64,000 nt of DNA, taken from contig CM068587.1 of assembly GCA_035048485.1 (NCBI GenBank), positions 55,532,288-55,596,287 on the forward strand. Direction: 5' to 3'. Every line of letters starts with the position of its first letter. The first letter of the stretch is position 1. Positions 1-9,638 of the stretch are shown here, piece after piece. Position numbers and translations under genes: made by a program. The stretch comes from Pteria penguin (taxonomy: Eukaryota > Mollusca > Bivalvia > Pterioida > Pteriidae). The notes beneath the pieces were generated by a model, which did not search any database, was not told the DNA's origin, and saw nothing but the letters and a program-made list of their open reading frames with translations.

Positions 1-16
1 CGGTGTTCTAATATAG

Positions 17-111
17 GGGAGACAGCGCAGCTCAGTCTGTTAGGTGCTTTTCACGTGATCGAAAGGTTCAGAGCTCGAGTACCGTCGGTGCCATGTCTTT
101 CGGATGAGAAG
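17..111 (+). repeat. tRNA-derived SINE, head region
   Basis: This segment resembles the 5' part of the SINE family that recurs across the window (3296, 34606 and 62765 on the plus strand; 5127 and 12775 on the minus strand). Shared marks are a tRNA-like start (GCGCAG...), a degenerate B box (GGTTCAGAGCTCG) and the phrase TCTTTCGGATGAGA just before the A-rich stretch. It runs straight into the 31-bp array, which appears to be an expansion of the next part of the same SINE. Family membership is inferred from comparison inside this window only. Confidence 0.65.
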
Positions 112-1078
112 GTAAAACTCTCGTGCCGTGCCACGGTAGGCGTGAAAACTCTCGTGCCGTGCCACGGTAGGCGTGAAAACTCTCGTGCCGTGCCACGGTA
201 GGCGTGAAAACTCTCGTGCCGTGCCACGGTAGGCGTGAAAACTCTCGTGCCGTGCCACGGTAGGCGTGAAAACTCTCGTGCCATGCCAAGGTAGGCGTGA
301 AAACTCTCGTGCCATGCCAAGGTAGGCGTGAAAACTCTCGTGCCGTGCCACGGTAGGCGTGAAAACTCTCGTGCCGTGCCACGGTAGGCGTGAAAACTCT
401 CGTGCCGTGCCCAGTAGGCGTGAAAACTCTCGTGCCGTGCAAAGGTAGGCGTGAAAACTCTCGTGCCATGCCACGGTAGGCATGAAAACTCTCGTGTCAT
501 GCCACGGTAGGCGTGAAAACTCTCGTGCCGTGCCACGGTAGGCGTGAAAACTCTCGTGCCATGCCACGGTAGGCGTGAAAACTCTCGTGCCATGCCAAGG
601 TAGGCGTGAAAACTCTCATACCGTGCCACGGTAGGCGTGAAAACTCTCGTGCCGTGCCACGGTAGGCGTGAAAACTCTCGTGCCATGCCACGGTAGGCGT
701 GAAAACTCTCGTGCCATGCCACGGTAGGCGTGAAAACTCTCGTGCCATGCCACGGTAGGCGTGAAAACTCTCGTGCCATGCCAAGGTAGGCGTGAAAACT
801 CTCATGCCGTGCCACGGTAGGCGTGAAAACTCTCGTGCCGTGCCACGGTAGGCCTGAAAACTCTCATGCCGTGCCACGGTAGGCGTGAAAACTCTCGTGC
901 CGTGCCACGGTAGGCTTGAAAACTCTCGTGCCATGCCACGGTAGGCGTGAAAACTCTCGTGCCATGCCACGGTAGGCGTGAAAACTCTCGTGTCATGCCA
1001 CGGTAGGCGTGAAAACTCTCGTGCCGTGCCACGGTAGGCGTGAAAACTCTCGTGCCGTGCCAAGGTAGGCGTGAAAAA
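112..1078 (+). repeat. 31-bp satellite array, about 31 copies
   Basis: The unit is AAAACTCTCGTGCCGTGC followed by CACGGTAGGCGTG, repeated head to tail with a strict 31-bp period. Most differences are G/A changes in the GTGCCGTGCC part (GCCATGCC) and CACGG to CAAGG. One unit near 400-420 is shortened. The array ends in an A-run at about 1072. The unit equals an internal segment of the adjacent SINE family, which carries AAACTCAGGC...CACGGTAGGCGTGG at 16218-16260. Because 31 is not a multiple of three and the minus strand of the unit lacks stops, all three minus frames stay open. These are not taken as genes. Confidence 0.93.
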
Positions 1079-1206
1079 AAGGATTATAAATTCTTAGGCA
1101 TGCCAATATATTTCTTTTAAAGTCTGTCTATGAAATTGTATTTTATATTGATAAATAATTCTATGGCTTGATTCTGATTTCAGTTATTGATTCTTCACGT
1201 TAAACA

Positions 1207-1378
1207 GAGTAATTTCCCATTTTAGACGGTATCTGACGTAAACAGTTATGGCGTTGCCTATTTCTTATGAAAACGTCATTTGTAGACTGTCATTTCCCTG
1301 AGTTTTAGATCAGTTGCCATAGAATTTGATAACGTCATAAGTGTTTTACGTCAGATGCCGTTCCAAAAGGGAAATAAT
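1207..1378. mobile_element. MITE, about 172 bp, with ~30-bp inverted ends
   Basis: The left end reads GAGTAATTTCCCATTTTAGA then CGGTATCTGACGTAAA. The right end is its imperfect reverse complement (TTTTACGTCAGATGCCG...GGGAAATAATC). A second copy lies at 13615-13787 with the same ends and core (CGTCATTTGTAGACTGTCATTTCCCT). No transposase is encoded, so this is a non-autonomous DNA element. The superfamily is not determined. Confidence 0.7.
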
Positions 1379-3295
1379 CGTGTATAGCGAAAAGACCGAA
1401 TATATATATATAAATAAATAAATAAATAAATATATATATATATATATTATCAAACAATAACTCTAGTATAAAATGAATATTTATACTTACGACTTAGTTG
1501 GTTCGAGTTTTTGGACAAGTTTTCATGTCCGTGTTTTTAGAATTATTCAAATAATTGCCATTTCGGGGCGCTTAGTTTTTGTAGCAAGGATAGTGAAGAC
1601 ATTGCTTTATGTTTTGCACCACATTCACCACAATAATGATATTCAATAGGGAAAACTGTAATTAAACAACATTTTTAAAGTTACTATAAATAATGTACTG
1701 TCGCTATATTGTACACACTGTCTATCTTATTCTCATAATGAAAGTTTAATTGGTTATGACATTAGCCTTTTGGATTAAAAATCCAATATAAAACACAATA
1801 CTTGGTTTAGGTATCAGCCTTTTTTCTGCGGAAAACCCAGTCAAAAATACTACTAGCTATACACCTACACTTTAGGACGTCTCCCGTACAACAGATCTAT
1901 AAATCTCGCGGTTTTTGTGGTGCCTCAATTAACGGAGTACCCAGCGCCTACTCTCCCCCATTCATTACCAAAATGTTATCGATATGTACACTTTATTTAT
2001 TTATCATATCCAAACGATAACAACAGTTCGCTTATCTCGTCATAACGAATTCCGAAGATAGTTACTTCGCTCCCTATAACTAGTGGCGACATCTCGCGAC
2101 GTTGCCTATCGTGAATTTGTTATTGTATAATAACGACTTAAAGGAAAGAATATCCACTAAGCACATCGTGTAAATATTGTGGTAATTATAAGATATTTTA
2201 GCATAAACATCTATGTTACAGATGTCGGGGGACTTGCAGTGGTGGATCCAGGATTTCATAGTGGACTTTTTTGTTGGTTGTTTCAAGAGTTTTTATATAC
2301 TTCGTAGTGGTACAACTTTTGTATGATTAATGTTTTGATCAGCTGTCAGGCGCTTTTTCTATTAAATATCAACAATATTTATCGTACTGGAAGTATGTAG
2401 GTATAACAGTGGTGGGTCCAGCAGTGGTAACTTGGGTAGCAAACTCCCATCGTTTTCGATGGATTTCATCGTATTTTGGAAAATTCAACCCCCTCTTTTT
2501 TCCACAAAAGTTTACCATGAAAAGACAGACTCCCTTCCCCAAAGTTTCTAAATCTTCCTTTACATAGTATAATATATCTTGGCATGAACTCTGATTTCCT
2601 TCGAGAGGGCCGTATTACCGAAGCAGTGTAAGCTGACGGAACTGGAACGTGCAAGCGATTCCGCACAGAAGTCGTTGTAATGTACTAGATTGTACATAGT
2701 GAACTTGGTCCTCATCGGCTGTTTTTTTTTCCAAATTAAAGGAACAGGCTTGGTGTGGTGGTAATGATGTGGCGCCACTATGTTCATGTTGCTACATGAC
2801 TGAATAATTGTTGAAAGCGGTGTAAAGCCCTCATCAGCTGGTCAATATATAGGATATAAATATAAGTCAATATGAAAGATATCAAATGTAATGATATTCA
2901 GCAGTTGATCAGGGTCCAATCCCGTAGATGACCTTAATTATGATTAAAGTGTATTAAGTGTGTATTGTAAGCCATGGTCGCAATTTTGATACGGATATCA
3001 GTAAACTGGTCATAAACTGAGCTGAGCTTAAATGTCAGTAATACAAACAAACTACGACTAGCATGTGCACGAGTATTACTGTCACTACGGAGTTATTTTA
3101 TTATTTCCCTTTCCCTTTTACTTTTTTGCTTTTTGGAGGGAGAAGGATCTACGATTTATATTCATTATTTTATAGTCCTTTACTAAGAGCAACAACTCTC
3201 TTAAATTTCACAGGCATATTATACGTTCGTGAATAAACATCGGTTTTTAAAATCAATCAGTGCACTCCGGGAAAAACCATACCCTTATTCAGTTT
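1379..3295. other. AT-rich intergenic stretch without a recognised gene
   Basis: A TA/TAAA microsatellite lies at about 1401-1447. The rest is AT-rich with only short open frames (68-75 codons) and no recognisable protein. Two loosely similar phrases, GTGGTGGATCCAGG near 2240 and GTGGTGGGTCCAGC near 2410, hint at an old duplication. Confidence 0.5.
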
Positions 3296-3545
3296 GTATT
3301 GGGCTGGAATAGCGCAGAGGATGAGGTGTACTCGGCTCCTGATTTAGAGGTCCTGGGTTCAACTCTCGTCGTGGTCACACCGGTGTCCTGTCTTTAGGAT
3401 GAGAGAGTAAAAAGCGAGGTCGTGGTAGGCATGGTACGTAAAAGATTCCTTGATGCCTCGGGTTGATCCATTGCAGAATTTTAAATCTTAGTGCAATACA
3501 TCGGGTAGAAGCCGTCACCATAAACGTGAAATAAAACAATAATCA
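3296..3545 (+). repeat. tRNA-derived SINE, near full length
   Basis: The tRNA-like head has an A-box region (TAGCGCAGAGGATGAGGTG) and a B box (GGTTCAACTCTCG). The body phrases TTTAGGATGAGAGAGTAAAA, GTGGTAGGCATGGTACGTAA and AGATTCCTTGATGCC follow. The 3' end is the family's typical GCCGTCACCATAAACGTG...AATCAATCAA. This is the best reference copy for the family in the window. Confidence 0.8.
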
Positions 3546-4540
3546 ATCAAGGAAAATCTGTATCTACTCTTCATTTATCATATTATTAAATGAAAACGAA
3601 ATCCACACACTCTTCATTGAGACTGCCGAATCAGAATAACCCATTAATTATTCGATTCGCATTAGCCAATCAAGTCGTAAATGATAGGATATTTTCCATT
3701 TAGCATCACTGCTATATTCAATATTGTTTTTCGTGAATAACTGTAGCTCCCATTTTGGGAAAGACTGGGGATAATGTGCCATTATACGCAAGTTTATAGA
3801 CGTATTATGACCCCGTATTCATAACACTCTTCATACGGTCGTATCCGCATCGGAAACTCGATTACTGACAAAAAGCGGCGCGCGGACATGAATTATGTCT
3901 CATTGGTACACCATTGTTTCTACTCAGATGTCAGACAATTAAGTTCGTTTCAATCACACTGTTGGGCAAATTGCATTAAATTGCACAGATAAGCCCTTAA
4001 TGAATTTCGCTACACTGGAAATGAAAAGGAATGAATGAATATCTCCTGATGCTACATTTAACGATATAAGGAATGGACAGCAGTTATTGCCCTTTGAAAT
4101 GTACCTCAACCCATTCGAATGACAGATAATATTCCAAATTATCTCTGCTTGTGTGTAGATTAATGCTTTTTTCCTTTTTTTGTACCAGGGGCCTTTTTGT
4201 TTAAATTGCTCAGAAGCTTGATCAGTTATCTCATTGCTTAAATCAAACATTCTATTATTAGTTACTCTCGCAGAGACGAAAATGCAACTTAGCATTAATT
4301 ATTATTATTATTAAAAAAAAAAAAAAAAGAAGTTCGTCATAAAATTCGAAATCCTCGAAAATTCAGCGGCCGCGAAAAGTGTCCGTATCAGAAAAAAAAA
4401 TCCCCGAATTGTTAGCATCGCGAAATTAAAATTTTTCACAGTATTGCGTATGATGTATTCTAAATGATATCAATTCACAATGTCTGGATTTATTGATTTT
4501 TGTTTTGAAAATGTTTTATATTTATATCCCCGGAATCGGC
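3546..4540. other. Intergenic, no feature recognised
   Basis: AT-rich sequence with an A-run at 4313-4328 preceded by (ATT)n. A 113-codon minus frame at 3954-4295 has no recognisable motif and is not called as a gene. Confidence 0.5.
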
Positions 4541-4980
4541 AGATTTGTCGGTCTGTAGGAAGAAACATAGGATTGAAGTAACAAACGCCGCTCACATTGG
4601 TGTGGTTAACCGGTTTACGGGTGTCCATCTTCACACTCATCGCAAAAGCAGCCGCACAATAAAAGGATACACATTTAAAAGGTTAAAGATAATCATCCAT
4701 ACCGAAAACAAGCATCAACAGGTTTCTCAAGACGAGAGGTCATAAAGCTTTTAACAAGAAACGTTTTATGGAACGATATGCTAGCAGCAAAAATATGTTA
4801 ACTGAAGTAAACCGTGCTCTGCTCTGTCCGTCTGTAAGCGAGCTCAGATCCTTGATCTGTCGGAGTACTGACAACCAAACAGAGGGGATAAGGCTCAGAA
4901 CCTTGTCTTCACTGAAGGAGGTCTGGACAGGGCTAGTCATAGAATCCCAACCGCCTTGTTAGTCAACAACGCTCAAGTCA
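4541..4980 (-). mobile_element. PLE family N2, solo 3' end
   Basis: Reverse-strand copy of the 3' terminal block that follows the N2 reverse transcriptase at 39387-39900. Shared marks in plus orientation are TGGTGTGGTTAACCGGTTTACGGG, shown here only in part as GTGTGGTTAACCGG, and the segment around CCGTCTGTAAGCGAGCTCAG. The CDS end around 4900-4975 is also represented. The copy is 5'-truncated, as expected for target-primed insertion. Confidence 0.6.
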
Positions 4981-4984
4981 GTCT

Positions 4985-5690
4985 ACATGTAGCGGGACAA
5001 GACACGATAATCCGAAAGTCATATAGACCGAGGGCCCGATAAACCGAACACCAAATAGTTCGAAGGTCCTATAGTCCGAAGGTTTAATGGTTCGAAGGTC
5101 TCATAGTCTGATAGCCTAAAGACCTAATAGCTAAAAAAAATGATTGATTATTGTTTTACGTCATTCCACGATTATTTCACGTATATAGTGACGGCATCTG
5201 CCTGCAACGGACCCACCCGAAGCGGTAAGGACCTATTACGTGCCATGCTTACCGTGACACGGTACCTCGGTTTTCACTGTCTCATACAAAAGACAGAACA
5301 CCGGTGTGCCCAGGAAGGGACCTCTCGATCACGAGCCGAGTACCTTATCTACTAGGTCATACTGGCTTCTAAAATAAACAAGTTTAGTAAGTGAATTTGT
5401 AGTTTGTATTGTGACTCTATTTTCAGTTCAGCAAGTTTAATGACTGGTTCATGGCAGTATGATTTTTACTGAGGGAACGATTTTTAGATCTTAAAGGGGT
5501 AGCCTTCAGACTATTGTACCTTCGATTTCCTGGTCTAATAGGTCTTCGAACTATCAGGCCTTCCAGTCTTCGTACTTTCAAGCCTTCGGACTATAAGAAC
5601 TTCGGAGTATTGGGTTTACGGGCTATCGGGCCTTCACTCTGTTGAACTGCAGGAGTTTCGTACTGTTGGAATGTCGGGTGGTCGCCGTGA
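4985..5690. mobile_element. Foldback-like element split by a SINE
   Basis: The left arm (about 5005-5125) is a string of ~16-bp motifs such as CCGAAGGTCCTATAGT and TTCGAAGGTCTCATAGT. The right arm (about 5510-5680) holds the inverse motifs, such as CTTCGGACTATAAGAAC and CTTCGAACTATCAGG. Together they make an imperfect long inverted repeat. A minus-strand SINE at 5127-5372 sits between the arms. No coding capacity was seen. Confidence 0.5.
5127..5372 (-). repeat. tRNA-derived SINE, reverse orientation
   Basis: It reads as the reverse complement of the 3296 copy. It begins with the 3' tail (TGATTGATTATTGTTTTACG), continues through CGACGGCATCTGCCTG-like sequence, GCAACGGACCCACCCGAAGC and ACCGTGACACGG, and ends at the tRNA-like head (GAACACCGGTGTGCCC...CTCGATCACGAGCCGAG). 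It is nested inside the foldback-like element. Confidence 0.8.
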
Positions 5691-6185
5691 CGATACATTT
5701 TTTAATCCAGATTGGCCCTTGTGGTCATGATTTTTACCACTGAGTAATTTTTTTTAGAAACTTCAACATTTGCTTTAATGGCATCGATATTTCACTCACA
5801 CCAATTCAAGGCTCATCACAACTCTGCGAAAGAAATGTAGATGGCATTTTAAACAGACATGGTGCTCCACTGACTGAATCATGAAGAGGTCATCTTTGGG
5901 CTAGAGAGAGAGTACATCCAATTTGTTTTGTTACACTACTAGCACTTTCGATACCTTAAGCTAGAAATCATTTGGTTTTGAGGAGGGGGGAGGGGGACTT
6001 TGGCAAATTGTTTTCAGCTCCAATATCTTACAGAGTACAATCTGGCCCGTTGGATTCCAGATCACCCGCCCCCTTTCCAGATCAGAACATATATCAACTA
6101 TCAACTTTGTCTTTTATCTTCATTTAGTATTATATCACAGAGCTTATTATATGAAGCTTAAGGACAAGGTCTGATTTAGCTGTAG
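5691..6185. other. Intergenic, no feature recognised
   Basis: AT-rich unique-looking sequence with a short G-rich patch near 5980. No coding signal was seen. Confidence 0.5.
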
Positions 6186-7285
6186 GACAATGGCCACCAC
6201 AGTCCCAGACAATGGCCACCATAGTACCAGCCAACGGCCACAATAGTACCAGACAATGGCCACCACAGTCCCACACAATGGCCACAATAGTCACAGACAA
6301 TGCCACTATTGTACCAGACAAAACCCACCATAGTACTCGACAATGGCCACCACAGTCTCAGACAATGGCCACCACAGTGCCAGACAACGGCCACAACAGT
6401 ACCAGACCACGGCCGCAATAGTACCAAACAATGCCCCCCCAGTCACAGACAATGGCCACCATAGTCCCAGACAATGCCACTATTGTACCAGACAAAGGCC
6501 ACCATATGGCCAGACAATGGCCACCATATTGAAAGACGATGGCTACCACAGTCCCAGACAATGGCCACCATATTTACAGACAATGGCCACCATTGTACCA
6601 GACAATGACCACCATAGTCAAAGACAATGGTCACCATAGTCAAAGACAATGGTCACCATAGTCAAAGACCATGGCCACCACAGTCCCAGACAATGACCAC
6701 CACAGTCCCAGACAATGGCCATCATAGAACCAGACAAAGGCCATTACAGTGCCAGACAACAACCAACATAACCCCACACAATGGCCACCATAGTCACAGG
6801 CAATGGCCACCATAGTAACAGACAATGGCCAGCATAGTCCAAGACAATGGCCACCACAGTCCCAGACAAAGGCCATTACAGTCACAGACAACAACCACCA
6901 TAACCCCAGACAATGGCCACCAAAGTCACAGACAATGGCCACCATAGTCACAGACAATGGCCACCACAGTCTCAGACAATGGCCACCATATTCCCAGGCA
7001 ATGACCACTATAATCTAAGACAATGGCCACCAGTCCTAAACAATGGCCATTTCATTCCTAGACAAAGGCCCACATAGTCACAAAAAATGGCCACTATAGT
7101 CACAGACAATGGCCACCATAGTCACAGAGAATGGCCACCATAGTAGCAGACAATAACCACCATAGTCTCAGACAAAGGCCACTATAGTCACAGACAATGG
7201 TCATCATAGTACCAGACAATGGCCACCATAGTCACAGACAATGGCCACCATAGTGCCAGACAACGGCCACCACAGTCCCCAGAAA
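6186..7285. repeat. 22-bp minisatellite, about 50 copies
   Basis: The unit is approximately AGACAATGGCCACCATAGTCAC, repeated for about 1.1 kb with frequent point changes (CATAGT/CACAGT, GTCACA/GTCCCA/GTACCA). TGGCCA gives each unit a small palindrome. The period is not a multiple of three, so the many short open frames on both strands (VTDNGHHSPRQWPP-like and GHCLGLWWPLS-like) are artefacts. The right edge lies next to a PLE N2 3' end. Confidence 0.92.
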
Positions 7286-7334
7286 AAGAGGTAAGCACAA
7301 CACAAACATGATTGAGCACACAGTATCTGCTTCT

Positions 7335-7545
7335 AAAAGAGAAGACAGAAGACATCTGACCAAGATGTATGACAGAAATCATTAGGGTCATGCACATAGC
7401 ATGATAATAGTTAAATCAACACAGAAAATGACACTACATAAATATTAGATTATACTGCATTTATGATACCGACTTAGAACAGTCAATTACAGTAACAGAC
7501 ATCACTCAATTGGTGTGGTTAATACCATAGGAGGGTCAGTTGAAG
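7335..7545 (-). mobile_element. PLE family N2, diverged solo 3' end
   Basis: The block ATACCGACTTAGAACAGTCA, then CATCACTCAATTGGTGTGG and TTAATACC, is a diverged reverse complement of the N2 3' block at 39700-39775. The phrase TGTATGACAGAAATCATTAGG matches the distal end (GGTGATTTGTGTCATACAGC inverted). It starts about 50 bp after the 22-bp array. Confidence 0.5.
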
Positions 7546-8355
7546 CAACAAGTCTATGAAATGATGCAGTTAACTGCATTAGGATGCAAGCTCCCCACAT
7601 CCTGCAAAGCATCCTAATGAAAGGTACAAAAAGTATGTAAGTATGGATACATGTATAAATCTTTGATTCACAGACCCGAACCCTGAATGAACTGCAGTGT
7701 GATGGAGGTACAAGCTCCTATTTTGTCATGATTTGATATAGTTGTAATCAAATACAGAAAACTTGCTTAATCTCTTTTATAATTAATTTAATTTCATATA
7801 ACAAACAAATTAAGACGATAACACATAAAATGAAGAAAATTTTCAAAAGTATAAATAAAAGAAAACAAAGTTTGAGATGTTCTAAGAAACACCTATGTCA
7901 TCTGCAAATATATCTATAAAGAGGCATGACAGACAGACAGACAGAAGACAAAGAGTGAGGTGTTCCAAGAAACACATGTCACCTGCAAAAATATCTATGA
8001 AGTGGTGAGATAGACAGACAGACAGATGACAAAGTCTGACTTGAGTACTGCTGTGCTTAGCACACAACACAAATGAATTGAAATTGAATTTAGATAAATC
8101 TAATAGATGTTAATATCAAATGATGTAAACTGCAAGATAAGTCAAAATTTTATATCTTTCATAACACTTCCACCAGTGAAATGGTTCACTTTGTCACCTT
8201 TTCAATTTTATATTTAATGTAATTCATTCATACTTAAATTTTATGTAAATTCCTTATTTTGGATATGCAGAAATAACTCATATTTGTGAATCATTTCATT
8301 GATGATACTATGCAGAGGCAGATACAAATATGCTCGATTAAAATTTTAACTTTAA
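7546..8355. other. Intergenic with a small tandem duplication
   Basis: At 7890-8042 a ~70-bp segment occurs twice (CATCTGCAAATATATCTAT...GACAGACAGACAG and CACCTGCAAAAATATCTATG...GACAGACAGACAG). The rest is AT-rich and carries no recognised feature. Confidence 0.5.
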
Positions 8356-8358
8356 GTC

Positions 8359-8457
8359 AAAAAAAAAAAAACAAAACAAAACAAAAAAAAAAAACCCCAA
8401 AAAAAAAAAAAAAACAAAACCAAAAAAGAAAAAAACCAAAAAAAAAAAAAAAAAGGA
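8359..8457. repeat. A-rich low-complexity tract
   Basis: Almost pure A with scattered C and G (AAACAAAAC, AAACCCCAAA blocks). The lysine-rich open frame across it is an artefact. Confidence 0.85.
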
Positions 8458-8559
8458 AAACAAATTATAATGAAAGATTACCATGCTTCCATACAGTATT
8501 TGTCAAATGAAAACAAAAAGAATACACGTAGTAGAAAGTTCTATAGAACATTGTAATCT

Positions 8560-8865
8560 TCAACCAAGTCACTCAAGCATACAATCAAGGTCAGCTGCAT
8601 CATTAGATGAATGCGCTGTGCTCAAGTCAACATCCTAAGATGAACCTATGGTGCAAGTTTAATATCTGTAGCACCTATACTTTCTTCAATATTGAATTAC
8701 CCCACACTACTTAACTGAATCACTTAAGCAGAAAATGTAGGTTAGATACATCATCCGATGCAAGGCAGCATCCAAAGAAGGTGCAAGATTGGTAACTGTA
8801 GTATCTACACTTTCTGCAATACTGAGTTACCCCAAACTACTAAACCAGACGCAGACAGGTACACG
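8560..8865. repeat. Diverged tandem duplication, unit about 150 bp
   Basis: Two adjacent segments share the order CAGCTGCATCATTAGATGA...TGTAGCACCTATACTTTCT...TTGAATTACCCCACACTACT and TAGATACATCATCCGATGC...TGTAGTATCTACACTTTCT...CTGAGTTACCCCAAACTACT. This looks like an old duplication with many substitutions. No coding signal was seen. Confidence 0.6.
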
Positions 8866-8926
8866 GGCGCCAGGAGTATAGCACAAGCTCCTTTCAACTT
8901 TGTGGACGTCAGCTGAAAATTAAAAG

Positions 8927-9108
8927 TACAGTCAAACCTGTCTATTAAGGTCAGCTAAGGGAAGAGTCAAAAGTGGCCTTTATAGACAGGTGACCTTTAT
9001 ACAGAGGTCTGTTACCTAGGAAAACATAGATATTGGAAATTTAAAATGTGACCTTTATAGACAGGTGACCACTTAGTAGAGGTGGCTGCTAAGAGAGGTT
9101 TTACTGTA
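8927..9108. mobile_element. MITE with TACAGT inverted ends
   Basis: The left end is TACAGTCAAACCTGTCTATT. The right end, reverse complemented, is TACAGTAAAACCTCTCTTAG. The interior repeats GACCTTTATAGACAGGTGACC. A related copy is at 44366-44537. The TA-flanked ends would suit a Tc1/mariner-type non-autonomous element, but that is an inference. It lies immediately downstream of the TRNT1 stop codon. Confidence 0.6.
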
Positions 9109-9185
9109 CTTGCTTTGCTCTGTAAAAGAAAAATCATACATTAACACATTTTCACCTCAACTTCCATGCCAATTGTCAAACATAA

Positions 9186-9638
9186 TTATTTCTTTTTCCA
9201 CTTTCTACCATACAAAGGTTTACTAGGTTTTGGTACTCCTTCAGTTTTAAATTTCTGAACTAGCCCATCTACTTTTGTCATAAGTTCTTCCTCTGTTAAC
9301 ACGAAATCACTAAATTTCCAAATTTGTTGCAGTTCATCCAGAGTTGCTTTGAACACGGGTCCTGGTGGTACTTTAGCATCAATCAATTTTTTCCCATCAA
9401 TAGGAAACCTGGGAACAGTCCAGTTTTCAAATTCTTCCAGAATGTCTTTTTCGCCTCTGTATTTCATCAGTTCCAGTATTTTCGCTTTGGTCTTTGTCCA
9501 GAACCCAGCTGTATCAATCTGTAGATATTTACAAAATTTCAAGGGATCACTGTGCAAGGACCTACGATAGGCAATGATAAACTGTCCTATGGATACCTCA
9601 TCATTGGAGAGTTTGACTCTGGCATGGAAGTCGTAAAG
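9186..9638 (-). CDS. TRNT1: TRNT1 coding exon 7 and stop
   Basis: Residues 321-470. Starts after TTTTCAG with [20 protein letters not shown] and runs through ELMKYRGE, the [13 protein letters not shown] segment and a lysine-rich end (GRKWKKK). It covers the C-terminal tail domain that contacts the tRNA elbow. The stop is at 9186-9188. Confidence 0.96.
   Translation of the reverse strand, partial: LYDFHARVKLSNDEVSIGQFIIAYRRSLHSDPLKFCKYLQIDTAGFWTKTKAKILELMKYRGEKDILEEFENWTVPRFPIDGKKLIDAKVPPGPVFKATLDELQQIWKFSDFVLTEEELMTKVDGLVQKFKTEGVPKPSKPLYGRKWKKK

Noticed and set aside
40..1063. Five overlapping minus-strand open frames of 76-254 codons
   Set aside because: They are three-frame readings of a 31-bp tandem repeat without stops on that strand. 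There is no domain, no splice context and no unique sequence.
2805..2850. Possible hammerhead ribozyme (CTGATGAG on the minus strand)
   Set aside because: The second core block (GAAAC after a short stem) is missing, and no PLE is nearby.
6130..7018. Many 60-120-codon frames on both strands
   Set aside because: Artefacts of the 22-bp minisatellite.
8286..8510. Lysine-rich 74-codon frame
   Set aside because: It runs through an A-rich low-complexity tract.
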